Assembly (NCBI GenBank): GCA_963772225.1
Contig: CAVYWD010000003.1
Coordinates: 682,001-746,000 of the forward strand
Direction of reading: 5' to 3'
Source of the DNA: CAVYWD01 sp963772225
GTDB lineage: Bacteria; Myxococcota; Myxococcia; Myxococcales; UBA5297
DNA: 64,000 bases
Under the pieces are notes generated by a model. The model had not been told where the DNA came from, ran no database searches, and saw only the letters and a program-made list of their open reading frames with translations. A program made the position numbers and the translations under genes. Positions 35,717 to 44,408 of this stretch are shown piece after piece. Numbering within the stretch: position 1 is the stretch's first letter; the number at the start of each line of letters is the position of its first letter.

Positions 35717-36276
35717 CCCCGAGACGCGAGGACACCCTCGTCGCCGAGCTGCGGTGGTTCTGGGCCGACGCCACGGGCGACATGGGGCTCAAGTCCAACT
35801 TCGAGGCCATGAGGGCTCGGATGCAGCGCTGCGCGGCCAAGGGCGGCCAGCCCAACACCGACATCGACGAGCGCTGCGTCGATGCCGCTACGCGGGAGAA
35901 GCGAGTTCGCCGCGCCCTGGCCCGGGTCCCGGACCACGAGGCCATCGTCCTGGTCAACGCCCTTGGCCCAGGTACCCGGGAGATCCCCGCCTTCGGGCGC
36001 GCCACCGGGGTGGTCCCGATGACTCGCGCCGCCCGGCAGACCTGGCTGAGCTCCGGGACCAACCGGTCGCTGGAGGACTGGCTCGCCCGGCTCGTCATCC
36101 GCGTCCACACGGGCAGGGGCGATGACCCTGCCGGCGATGCGGCCCTGCTGAAGGCGATCCGCCAGGAGGCCGAACAGATGCTCCACGCCGCGCTGCAGGC
36201 CTACGCGGCAGCAGCGTCCCGTCGCCGCTCGGCGCCCGCCCACACCGAGGGAAGCGCCAAGAACCGAGCGGCGTAG
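35713..36276 (+). CDS. Phage protein of unknown function, candidate late-gene regulator
   Basis: The 187-residue protein begins with a helical region (LVAELRWFWADATGDMGLKSNF) and has a central stretch ending in WLSSGTNRSLEDWLARLV. The tail is basic and alanine-rich. I cannot place it in a family. Its position before an HTH protein, methyltransferase and terminase is where late-transcription activators or antiterminators are often found, but that is only context. It is coupled to the preceding gene by ATGA. Confidence 0.65.
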   Translation: MTPRREDTLVAELRWFWADATGDMGLKSNFEAMRARMQRCAAKGGQPNTDIDERCVDAATREKRVRRALARVPDHEAIVLVNALGPGTREIPAFGRATGVVPMTRAARQTWLSSGTNRSLEDWLARLVIRVHTGRGDDPAGDAALLKAIRQEAEQMLHAALQAYAAAASRRRSAPAHTEGSAKNRAA

Positions 36277-36296
36277 TCGCCGCTCAGGATGACCTC

Positions 36297-36515
36297 ATGG
36301 AACCGCAAGCGGTCTACACGGTTGGTGAATTGGCGAAGCTCGCCGGCCTCTCGCGTTACCGCATGCTGCGGATGCTCGAAGGAGCCGGCGTCACCGTTCA
36401 TCGCTCGGGGCGAGTGTTCGTTGTCTTCTTGGCCGACCTGCACACGGCCTTTCCGAAGCTGTGGCGCAGCCTTGCGCTGCGAAAGGCCGCCAAGAAGACC
36501 GGCGAGCGGTCGTGA
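36297..36515 (+). CDS. Small helix-turn-helix protein (MerR/excisionase-like fold)
   Basis: The 72-residue protein reads YTVGELAKLAGLSRYRMLRML followed by a wing-like VTVHRSGRVFVVFL. This is the pattern of single-domain winged-helix HTH_17/excisionase proteins. It could act as a recombination directionality factor for the serine recombinase or as a small transcription regulator. A tandem array of 10-bp repeats begins immediately at its stop codon. That makes the array a candidate binding site, an inference from proximity alone. Confidence 0.75.
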   Translation: MEPQAVYTVGELAKLAGLSRYRMLRMLEGAGVTVHRSGRVFVVFLADLHTAFPKLWRSLALRKAAKKTGERS

Positions 36516-36587
36516 AGTCTCGTGCAGTTTGGTGAAGTCTCGTGAAGTCTCGTGCAGTTTCGTGAAGTCTCGTGCAGTTTCGTGAAA
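36511..36587. repeat. Array of seven and a half 10-bp repeats (helical-phase iterons)
   Basis: From 36511 the sequence consists of consecutive 10-mers of two alternating types, CGTGAAGTCT and CGTGCAGTTT (one unit begins GG), up to 36580. A partial unit follows to 36587. The spacing is exactly one DNA helical turn, so proteins bound to each unit would lie on one face. The first unit contains the stop codon of the HTH gene. Such arrays act as operators, recombination enhancers or replication iterons in other systems. The role here is unknown. Confidence 0.9.
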
Positions 36588-36918
36588 AGCGGCCCCAAGA
36601 GTTGAGGGCTGCGAAATTCACCGGTTCGTGCAGCGTGCGAGGGTCGACAAGAACGGCGAGCTACACGGGGCGCGGCGGCTCAACGGTCGAAATGGGGCAA
36701 ATGACCCCACGCTCGAGCGATTGAACAAAATATTCGAATGGGGCCCCATGCAAGAATCGGGCGCCCCTTCCTGCGCGCGCCGAAAAGATTCGCTCACTCA
36801 CTAACTTTCCAGGCCCGTTCGGCCCGAAACGGCGGCTCCTCCACAGGGAAAGGCCGTCGATTCCGCGATTGCTGAATGTGTTAGCCGGGCCCAAAGCGTC
36901 GCTCACATACCAACAAAA
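36588..36918. other. AT-richer intergenic region upstream of the late operon
   Basis: No gene is recognised. The segment is AT-richer than its surroundings (for example around ACAAAATATTCGAAT at 36725-36738). It contains a 12-bp perfect palindrome ATGGGGCCCCAT at 36738-36749. Together with the 10-bp array just upstream it is a likely control region for the methyltransferase/terminase operon. Confidence 0.5.
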
Positions 36919-38250
36919 GTGGAACGGGAGATGAAACGCATCTCAGCGCATCCAGCTCAGAATTCCGAGAAAGCCACTCGCCTCGAGTGGACGTCCCTCG
37001 GGCAGCTGCAATCGGCCAAGCGCAACCCGAAGCAGCACTCGAGCGACATCGGGACGAGCATCGGCCGCTTCGGGTACGTGGAGCCCATCGTCGTCGACGA
37101 GCGGACCGGGCGCATCGTCGCGGGCCATGGGCGCCGCGAGGCGCTGATGGCGATGCGCGCACGCGGCGAGGCGCCACCCGCGGGCATTCGCGCTGAAGGC
37201 GACGACTGGCTCGTTCCGGTCCTTCGCGGCTGGGCCTCGCGCTCGGACGCCGAGGCCGAGGCGTACCTGCTCGCGAGCAACAAGCTGACCGAGGTGGGCG
37301 GCTGGGACAACGCGATGCTCGCCGAGCTGCTGAAGGACCTCGGCGCCCAGGACGCGCTCGAGGGCGTGGGGTTCACGGACGACGAAATCGCCGCGCTGCT
37401 CGGCCAGGTCGAGGGCATGGGCGGCGGCGGCGAGGGCGGCGGCACCGAGGGCCTCACCGATCCCGACGAGGTGCCCGAGGAGCCGGCGGAGGCCGAGGTC
37501 TACGTCAAGCCGGGCGAGCTCTGGCTACTCGGCAAGCACCAGCTCCTGTGCGGCGACTCGACGAGCGTCGGGGATATCGCGCGGGTCATGGGCGGCGCCA
37601 AGGCGCAGATCTGCTGGACCGACCCGCCTTGGAACGTCGCTTACGGCTCGGCGGTAAATCACCCGAGCTGGAAGCATCGGCAGATCGCGAACGACAACCT
37701 CGGGGACAAGTTCCCGGCTTTTTGCGAGGCCTTCTGCAAGGGCATCGCCTCGGTGACGCTGCCGGGGGCGCTGCTCTACATGGCCATGAGCGCGCAGGAG
37801 TGGCCGACCATTCACGGCGCGCTCTCGGCCGCGGGTTTCCACTGGTCGTCGACCATCATCTGGGCAAAGGATTCGCTGGTCCTTTCGCGCAAGGACTACC
37901 ACACGCAATATGAGCCGCTCTGGTACGGCTGGAACGGCGAAGGCCCGAGGCTGCATCCGCTCGAGGACCGCCAGCAGAGCGACGTGTGGCAGATCGCGAG
38001 GCCGAAGCGCTCGGACGAGCACCCGACGATGAAGCCGGTCGAGCTGGTGGAGCGCTCGCTCACGAACAGCAGCAAGCCCGGCGACCTCGTCTTCGAGCCG
38101 TTCTCGGGCTCAGGGACCACGCTGCTCGCCTGCGAAAAGACCGGGCGGCAATGCCGGGCCATCGAGCTCGAGCCCAAGTACGTCCAGGTGGCCATCGAGC
38201 GCTGGCAGGCGTTCACGGGCGAGAAGGCGCACCAGGGAGGCGTGGCGTGA
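36919..38250 (+). CDS. ParB-like domain fused to a beta-class DNA methyltransferase
   Basis: The 443-residue protein has an N-terminal ParB/sulfiredoxin-like domain (residues 20-110, with DERTGRIVAGHGRREAL). A Gly/Glu linker leads to a C-terminal amino-methyltransferase. The catalytic motif is TDPPW (motif IV) and the SAM-binding motif FEPFSGSGTTLLACE comes later, giving the beta-class order used by N6-adenine or N4-cytosine enzymes. Phages often carry this fusion near terminase, modifying their DNA against host restriction. The start is uncertain. GTG at 36919 gives the longest product, but ATG at 36931 is also possible; neither has an ideally spaced ribosome-binding site. Confidence 0.88.
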   Translation: MEREMKRISAHPAQNSEKATRLEWTSLGQLQSAKRNPKQHSSDIGTSIGRFGYVEPIVVDERTGRIVAGHGRREALMAMRARGEAPPAGIRAEGDDWLVPVLRGWASRSDAEAEAYLLASNKLTEVGGWDNAMLAELLKDLGAQDALEGVGFTDDEIAALLGQVEGMGGGGEGGGTEGLTDPDEVPEEPAEAEVYVKPGELWLLGKHQLLCGDSTSVGDIARVMGGAKAQICWTDPPWNVAYGSAVNHPSWKHRQIANDNLGDKFPAFCEAFCKGIASVTLPGALLYMAMSAQEWPTIHGALSAAGFHWSSTIIWAKDSLVLSRKDYHTQYEPLWYGWNGEGPRLHPLEDRQQSDVWQIARPKRSDEHPTMKPVELVERSLTNSSKPGDLVFEPFSGSGTTLLACEKTGRQCRAIELEPKYVQVAIERWQAFTGEKAHQGGVA

Positions 38251-38933
38251 CCAAGAAGGCCCACAGGGATGGTGAGCAGAAGCCGGTGGCTGGGGCGCTC
38301 CGTGCGCTCGAGGCCTGGCTTGATGCCAGCGGTCTTCGCCGGGTGGCGCTGGTCGAGCCCCTCGAAGCGAGCCAGATGCAAATCTCCCGGGTCTTCGCGG
38401 GCACCGGGTACCTCTCGGCAACTCAGCGCCGCGCGCTCGAGGAATTCACGGGCGGGGCGATCAGCGCCGCGATGCTTGATGGCTCGGCGAAGGTGCCCGC
38501 GAAGGTTCTGCCGAAGCGGCCCGCGGCCGCCGCGCCGCCTCTTGAGGTCCCGGTGGCGCCGACGAATGCCCCGGGCGGCGGGCGGCCGCAGTCCCCAGAG
38601 GAAGCCGAGCGGGCGCTGGACGAGCTCGCGACGCGGGCGATGCCGGCGGCCTTCAAGCTCATCGTGCAGCAGATGGTCCAGGCGAAGAGCGAGGCCGAGC
38701 GCCGCCGCTGCGCCGAGATCCTCATCGAGCACCTTCGGGGCAAGGCCAAGCAATACGAGAAGCGCGAGCAGATGGAGCCGCCCGCGACGGACGAGGAGCT
38801 GCTCGCGGTGCTGACGCGCATCGAGAAGAACCTGGGAGGGCGCAGTGGCTGCAGTGGTGAGGGCACCGGACCCGGCGCGGATGTCGCTGGTGGAGCGCCT
38901 GGCGACGGCGATCGGGCCGAAGGCCCTCCATGA
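38247..38933 (+). CDS. Probable terminase small subunit / phage DNA-recognition protein
   Basis: The 228-residue protein has an N-terminal helical DNA-binding-like region (LRALEAWLDASGL, EPLEASQMQISRVFAG). A Pro/Ala linker and a charged helical C-terminal half follow. It lies directly before the large terminase and overlaps it by 89 nt, the standard position of the small subunit. The sequence is not distinctive enough to name a family, so the role rests on context. The GTG start overlaps the methyltransferase stop (GTGA). Confidence 0.6.
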   Translation: MTKKAHRDGEQKPVAGALRALEAWLDASGLRRVALVEPLEASQMQISRVFAGTGYLSATQRRALEEFTGGAISAAMLDGSAKVPAKVLPKRPAAAAPPLEVPVAPTNAPGGGRPQSPEEAERALDELATRAMPAAFKLIVQQMVQAKSEAERRRCAEILIEHLRGKAKQYEKREQMEPPATDEELLAVLTRIEKNLGGRSGCSGEGTGPGADVAGGAPGDGDRAEGPP

Positions 38934-40257
38934 CGCGCTCACGCCCAGGCAGCGGCTCGCGCTTCGGCACTTCTGGCCTGCCTGGGAGCGTCCGGGGTTT
39001 CGACTCCCGCCCCCTGCGGCGCCCAAGAAGGAGCCGGGCTTCGGACTCTGGAGCGGCCAGGCGGAGCCGGCGGGAGAATGGATCCACTGGATCTATTGCG
39101 CCGGGCGCGCCTCCGGAAAGAGCCGGCGCCTGACGCAGTTCGTGCTGGACCGCGCGAGGCGATTCTCGGGCTGCCGAATTGCGGTCGTCGCGCGCACAAC
39201 CGGCTCGCTCTGGGGCGAGGTGGTCGAGGGCGAGTCGGGGATCATCGCCCACTCGGCGCCGTGGTTTTGCCCCAAGGTCCAGGCGAACAAGCGGCGGCTG
39301 CTCTTCCCGAATGGCTCCAAGGCGATCCTCTTCACCGGGGAGGAGCCCGACAACCTGCGCGGGCCCAACAACAACTTCGGCGCCGTCGACGAGCTCGCGG
39401 CGATGCCCTACGCGGAGGAGGTCTGGCGCCAGCTGCAGATGACCATGCGCTCCGGAAATCACCCGCAGACCATGGTGGCGACCACGCCCAGGCCGTTGAA
39501 GCTCTTGATTCGCCTGACGCAGGACGCGAACGCCGCGGTGACGGTGGGTTCGAGCTACGAGAATCGCGCGAACGTCGCCGCGAGCTGGCTCGACACGAAC
39601 CTCAAGGTCTTCGAGGGCACGGGCTTCGGGCGGCAGGAGATCGACGGCGAAATCCTCGAAGAGATGCCGGGCGCGCTGTTCAAGCGCGAGTGGTTCGAGC
39701 GGTCCTGGTGCCCGGACGCGCACCGCGACTCCCCATTTCGCCGGGTGGGAATCGGGGTCGACCCGGCGGAGACGAGCGGGGAGAAGGCCGACAACTGGGG
39801 AATCATCGCGGCGGGGATTCGGGAAGACGGGATCATCCAAATCCTCGAGGACGCGACGGTCAACGCATCTCCGGACGTCGCGGCGAAGGCCGCAGTCGCG
39901 CTCTACTGGAAGCACGGGGCGAGCTTCATGGTGGCCGATGTAGGCAGGAGCGGGGCCATGGTCGACTCGATGATGAAGCTCGTTGACCCCCGGGTACGGG
40001 TGCTCAAGAAGGGCGGCAACAAGGGCAAGCGGGCCTGGGCGGAGAGCGTAGCGGTTCTTTACAGCAAGCACCTCGTGTTCCATTCACCCGGGCTGGGAAA
40101 GCTCGAGGACGAGTGCTGCCAGTGGACGGACGACGTGAAGTCGTGGAGCCCCAATCGGATGGATGCCTTGGCCTATGTCGTCAACGAGCTCGCATTCAAG
40201 TCGGCGCCGTCTCAAGCGGGTCTCAACCGCGAGCAGGTGGCGCCGAGGCGAATCTGA
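38845..40257 (+). CDS. Terminase large subunit (DNA packaging ATPase/nuclease)
   Basis: TerL pumps DNA into proheads and cuts it. The 470-residue protein has Walker A GRASGKSRR at about residue 89, Walker B-type FGAVDELAAM, and the coupling-region TPRPLKLL. The C-terminal RNase H-like nuclease has acidic residues in GIGVDPAET and VADVGRSGAMVD, then the final SPNRMDALAY. The GTG at 38845 has GGGAGGG just upstream. It heads the virion operon. A 189-nt gap without a recognised gene follows. Confidence 0.93.
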   Translation: MAAVVRAPDPARMSLVERLATAIGPKALHDALTPRQRLALRHFWPAWERPGFRLPPPAAPKKEPGFGLWSGQAEPAGEWIHWIYCAGRASGKSRRLTQFVLDRARRFSGCRIAVVARTTGSLWGEVVEGESGIIAHSAPWFCPKVQANKRRLLFPNGSKAILFTGEEPDNLRGPNNNFGAVDELAAMPYAEEVWRQLQMTMRSGNHPQTMVATTPRPLKLLIRLTQDANAAVTVGSSYENRANVAASWLDTNLKVFEGTGFGRQEIDGEILEEMPGALFKREWFERSWCPDAHRDSPFRRVGIGVDPAETSGEKADNWGIIAAGIREDGIIQILEDATVNASPDVAAKAAVALYWKHGASFMVADVGRSGAMVDSMMKLVDPRVRVLKKGGNKGKRAWAESVAVLYSKHLVFHSPGLGKLEDECCQWTDDVKSWSPNRMDALAYVVNELAFKSAPSQAGLNREQVAPRRI

Positions 40258-40446
40258 GGGGGCAACGGGGTTGGCGTGACCCGCGCGAGCGAACAAATGC
40301 AGGAATAGGAATTGCGGCTTCGCGGTCATTCTGGTACAGGCCACGTACATCCAATGGAAACGGGAATGGTCAAGTCTCTCGCTTCTGGAGGATACGGGGG
40401 CCTTAAGTCCTGAAGGACACCGAAACCAACACGAGGAGAACCAACC

Positions 40447-40836
40447 ATGTCGAGCCCAGCCGCTTTCGCAGAAGCCATTCGCACCATGGTCGCGCAGGAG
40501 ATCCATAACGCGCTCGGGCCGTACCGGGAGACCCTGGCCAGCCTGGTCGAGTTCACCGGAGTGGCGCCTGGCAAGTCGGCCGCCAACGGAGCCGAGGCCG
40601 CCGCGCCGGCTCGCAATCCCCGCGGCCGAAAGCCGGCGGGCGTGCGTGGCGCCAAGGCGTCGCTCGAGATCGTCTCGAAGTTCGCCGAGGGGCAGAAGGT
40701 CCAGTACCGGCAGGGGCGCGGGACCTTCGAGGCGAGGGTGGTCGGGATCGACGCGGAGAATGGCACCGTGACCTTGGAGCGCCTGAACGACAAGAAGCAG
40801 GTGGTTCGGCCCGCCGCCAAGGTCATCGCGGCCTAA
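40447..40836 (+). CDS. Phage protein with basic AT-hook-like patch and small beta-barrel-like C-terminus
   Basis: The 129-residue protein has a helical N-terminus, a basic PRGRKPAG patch resembling an AT-hook, and a C-terminal segment (KVQYRQGRGTFEARVVGID, then TVTLERLNDKKQVVRP) that looks like a small Tudor/KOW-like barrel. I do not recognise the exact family. A DNA-binding or head-associated role is possible. AGGAGAACCAACC precedes the ATG. The 205 nt after it hold a GC hairpin (about 40890-40916) and no clear gene. Confidence 0.65.
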   Translation: MSSPAAFAEAIRTMVAQEIHNALGPYRETLASLVEFTGVAPGKSAANGAEAAAPARNPRGRKPAGVRGAKASLEIVSKFAEGQKVQYRQGRGTFEARVVGIDAENGTVTLERLNDKKQVVRPAAKVIAA

Positions 40837-41041
40837 GCCGAATACCCGGCGGCTGACGTCCGCCGGCCGAAATTCCTAAGTCGTCCGCCGGGGCGGTCTC
40901 CATCGAGGCCGCCCCAGCCATATCCGGCCCCAGGAGAGCGAGCACGAGGCGACATTCGACGGAAGCGGCCAACACCACGAAGTCCTATCGGCCGCAATCC
41001 TCGAACACGTCGACCTCGATCGCCTCGCCGCACGCTGCCCC

Positions 41042-42470
41042 GTGGCCATCGCCGAATCCAAGGTCACCCCGAGGCCGCTGCCCGAGGAGCACGACTACCT
41101 CTGGGAGCGCGCGAAGCTCGGGTCGAAGCCCGCGCGGGTCCACTACCGCGACCTGCCAATCGTCTCGACGCAGACGTTCGACGACGTCGGGGCGACGCGG
41201 GCGGCGCTGCTGCAGCTCGAGCAGGGGCAGTTCACGGCGGCGGCGCAGCTGTGCGACGCCTTCGGCGTCGACGACCGCATCACCGGCGTCCTACAGACCC
41301 GGGTCGACGCGCTGACCAGCCTGCCGCTGGAGCTGAGCAGCCGGACCGCGAAGAAGAAGGGCGCGAAGCTCGCGGCGCGGGCACAGGTCGAATGGAGCTC
41401 GTGGTTCCCGGATTCCGAGCTCAAGCGGCTTCTGCGTTGGGGCCTCCTGCTGCGCCTCGGCATCGGCGAGCTCCTTTGGGAGACGAGCGAGCCGGGCTAT
41501 TGGGCGCCGCGGCTCAAGGTGTGGGACCCGCGGTACGCGTACTGGCGCTGGGATACCCGGAGCTTCTGGCTCATCACGCTCGATGGGCAAGTAGGAGATC
41601 ACGCCGGGCGACGGGCACTGGATTCTCTACGCGCCGGACGGGTACGCGCGCGGCTGGATGAATGGGCTGGTGCGCTCGCTCGCGCTGCTCTTCCTCATTC
41701 GGCGCTGGGCGACCCGCGACTGGGCGCGGTACTCGGAAGTCCATGGGTTGCCGCTGAAGAAGGCGATTGTCCCCGCCGACGCGAAGGCGGAGGACAAAGA
41801 GGCCTTCGAGCGCGATCTGCGCACGCTCGGCGGCGAGGGCATCATCCGGGTCGCCAAGGACGAGCAGGGGTTCGGGTTCGACCTGGCGCTCGTCGAGGCG
41901 GCGAGCCAGAGCTGGCAGGGATTTCAACGGCTCATCGAGAAATGCGACGAGTGCATCGCGGTCGATGTATTGGGGCAAAACCTGACCACCGCGGTCTCCA
42001 AAGGCGGCTCCTACGCCGCCGCGAATGTCCACGACCGCATCCGCATCGATAGGCTCGAATCCGATGCAAAGAGCCTCGGCGACTGCCTCGCCGACCAGGT
42101 GATGGTCCCGTGGGCGGTCTACAACTTCGGCGACGAGAAGCTGGCGCCGCGGGTGAGCTGGTCCACGCGGGCGACCGACGAGCGTTCGGTCACCGCGAAG
42201 ACGCTGAACGATCTTGGCGACGCCCTCTCGAAGCTCCGCAACGCCGGCCTGAACGTGGACCTGGTGCAGGTCGCCACGACGTTCCGGGTGCCTCTCGTCG
42301 AGGGCAAGCCGCTCATCGAGCCGAAGCCCGTGGTGGAGCCGCCAGCCAAGAGCCCGAAGAAGCCCGATGGCGGCGACGGCGACTCCCCGGATGACGAGGC
42401 CGAACGCGGTGGCGCGGCTGATCGCGATGCCGACGCCGATAGGGAACCTGGAGAAGACTCCGATGCCTGA
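41042..42470 (+). CDS. Portal protein (DUF935, Mu gp29-like), interrupted by an apparent 1-nt insertion
   Basis: The portal forms the DNA gate of the prohead. The N-terminal part has QFTAAAQLCDAFGVDDRITGVLQTR and GLLLRLGIGELLWE, and the second part RWATRDWARYSEVHGLP, all typical of DUF935 portals of Mu-type phages. At about 41591-41594 (CAAGTAGGAG) the frame breaks. Removing one base joins GQVEITPGDGHWILYAPDG and restores 475 residues. The C-terminal tail is acidic and low-complexity. It starts at GTG 41042, and the stop overlaps the protease ATG by 8 nt. Confidence 0.85.
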
Positions 42471-43304
42471 GAAGAACCGCAGGGCGCCGCGCATCTTCGC
42501 GCGCGTCGAGGACAAAAGACGGCGCAAGGCGCGGCGCCCTGCATTTGCTGGATGCCGTCGGAGGTTGGGATCGGGATCCGGGCGAAGGACGTGGTCGAGA
42601 AGCTCGAGGCGCTCAAGGATGAGGGCGCTGAAGCATTGGACGTGCACCTGAACAGCCCGGGCGGGGAAGTATTTGAGGGGCTCGGAATTCATTCCGCAAT
42701 TGCGGCTTGGGACAAGGGCGAGAAGCGCGTTCACATCGACGGCCTCGCGGCCAGCATCGCCTCGGTCATCGCGATGGCCGGCGACGAGATTGAGATCGGC
42801 CCGGCGGCGATGCTTATGGTCCACGAGCCGTTCGGCGTCTCGATGGGCAGCTCCGAGGACATGCGCAAGATGGCAGACCGCCTCGACACCATCAACGGTG
42901 TCATGTGCGGCATCTACGCGGCGCGTACCGGGCTCCCGAAGTCCGAGGTCGAGAAGCTGGCCGCGGAGGAGACGTGGATGTCCGCGAGCGAGGCCGTCGA
43001 GAAGGGCTTCGCCGACAAGATCGCCCGGAGCAAGCCCGACGAGGACGGCGACGAAGATGGCGACTCCGAGGGCGACGACGAGCCCGAAGAGGACTCCGTC
43101 GCGCGCGCCCTGGCGCTCTTCAAGAAGGCGCCGCCCGGCGTCGCCCAGCTCTTGAACCTGCGGTGCGCGGCCCCTGCCGCTCGCCCCCAACCCCCAAGGA
43201 GACTCCGATGCCCGAGCCCACTTCCGCCGTCGTACCTGCCGCGAGCCACCCGGACCTCGTCGCCCTCAACGCCAAGGCGATCGAGGCGCAGGTGGTCGCG
43301 CTGA
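42463..43304 (+). CDS. ClpP-like prohead protease, interrupted by two apparent 1-nt insertions
   Basis: This is a self-compartmentalised serine protease used to mature the prohead. The main body has LDVHLNSPGGEVFEGLGIHSAI, the active-site serine in IDGLAASIASVIAMAG, and MLMVHEPFG with the likely catalytic histidine. The N-terminus from ATG 42463 (MPEKNRRAPRIFARVEDK) connects only after removing a base in the AAAA run at about 42512-42515 and another at about 42570-42580. That restores LHLLDAVGGW and a 279-residue protein. The C-terminus is an acidic tail that overlaps the scaffold gene; the true stop may be earlier and masked by another indel. Confidence 0.8.
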
Positions 43305-43766
43305 CCATTCGCGCCGAGACCGCCGAAAAGGCGCAGGCTGAGCTCCTCGCCGCCACCGGCAAGGCCACCGCGGGCGAGGCTCTGGCGATGGTCGCGGGCC
43401 TCAAGGAGAAGGCCGCAAAGTCGGATGAGCTCGCGGGCAAGGTGGCTCACCTCGAGGCCGTGAGGCGGACGCAGCGAGATCACGGCCCTGCTCGACGGCG
43501 CCGGACGCGACGGACGCCTCTCGCCGGCCAAGCGCAACGAGCTGATGGGGCCCGATGCGCCGGCCTTCGCTCGCGACCCGACGCAACTCCAGGTCTTCCT
43601 CGACTGCCTGCAGCCGGTGGTCGTGCCGGCCGCGGCGCCCAAGCACCAGGAGCCCCCGAAGGAGCCGGAGCCAGCTCTTACCGACGACGAGAAACACTTC
43701 TCCGAGCAGCTCAAGCTCGACCCGAAGGCCGTCGCGGAATTCAAGGCGAAGGCCAAGACGAAGTAG
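43208..43766 (+). CDS. Scaffold-like protein (C-terminal part of Mu gpI type), interrupted by an apparent 1-nt insertion
   Basis: The N-terminal part is a helical, alanine-rich stretch (AEKAQAELLAATGKATAGEAL, then VAGLKEKAAKSDELAGKVAHL). The C-terminal part, one frame over, reads EITALLDGAGRDGRLSPAKR and DPTQLQVFLDCLQPVV, as in the scaffold portion of Mu gpI-like proteins. Removing one base at about 43464-43475 joins them into 185 residues. AAGGAGACTCC precedes the ATG. It sits between protease and decoration protein as scaffolds do. Confidence 0.75.
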
Positions 43767-43842
43767 CTCTCCTCCCGGCGCTCCCAACCACTCCAAGCAA
43801 ACCAAGGGGGTCGCCCACGCGGCGGCCCTTGAAGGAGAAGCC

Positions 43843-44286
43843 ATGGCCGCACTCACGACCTACCGCGATGCCCGGAGGATGGGCGACCACGCCATCCCGG
43901 ACATTCTCGACGTCGCTGTCGCCGACAGCGTTCACATCTTCAAGGGCGCCATCGTCGGCCTGGCAGGCGGTTTCGCTGCGCCGGCCGGCCCCACGTGTAC
44001 CCGGGTCGCAGGTATCGCGGAGTCCGAGGCCGACAACACGCAGCAGGGGCACGCGGCCGGGGCGGTCCATGTTCGGGTGCGCCAGGGGACCTACAAGGTC
44101 GCGAACAGCGCCGCGGCTGACGCGCTCGCGGCAGCGGACGTGGGCAGCCTCTGCTACGCGGCGGACGACCAGACGGTCGCGAAGACGAAGGGCGCTGCCC
44201 AGAACTTTCCGGTGGCGGGCACGGTCATCCAGGTGGACGCCGACGGTGGCGTCTGGGTGCAGATGAATCTCGACGGCGCCCGGTAG
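43843..44286 (+). CDS. Probable capsid decoration / head-stabilising protein
   Basis: The 147-residue protein has repeated small beta-rich elements (IFKGAIVGLAGGFAAPAG, HVRVRQGTYKVANSA, GTVIQVDADGGVWVQMNL). This is the kind of sequence seen in DUF2190-like and other trimeric decoration proteins. It lies directly before the major capsid gene, as usual. GAAGGAGAAGCC precedes the ATG. The exact family is not certain. Confidence 0.65.
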   Translation: MAALTTYRDARRMGDHAIPDILDVAVADSVHIFKGAIVGLAGGFAAPAGPTCTRVAGIAESEADNTQQGHAAGAVHVRVRQGTYKVANSAAADALAAADVGSLCYAADDQTVAKTKGAAQNFPVAGTVIQVDADGGVWVQMNLDGAR

Positions 44287-44374
44287 GCGCCGGGGAAAAG
44301 CCGCAAGCCGTTTTCGGAAGTAGCTCCGGAGACCCTCCGGAGAATTCCTCCAATCCATTTCCAAAATAGCATTC

Positions 44375-44394
44375 GCGCCTTCGCGAGAAGGCGC
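44375..44394 (+). promoter_or_regulatory. Stable GCGA-loop hairpin just upstream of the capsid gene
   Basis: GCGCCTTC (44375-44382) and GAAGGCGC (44387-44394) form a perfect 8-bp stem with a GCGA tetraloop. The stem ends just before the GAGGG ribosome-binding site and 14 nt before the capsid ATG. It could protect the 5' end of processed capsid mRNA or tune translation. It could also be an intergenic terminator remnant, but there is no T run. Confidence 0.6.
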
Positions 44395-44408
44395 ACGAGG
44401 GCGAAGCT

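Noticed and set aside
36661..36906. Leftward 81-codon frame upstream of the methyltransferase
   Set aside because: It lies in an AT-richer control region, has no ribosome-binding site and no family-like sequence.
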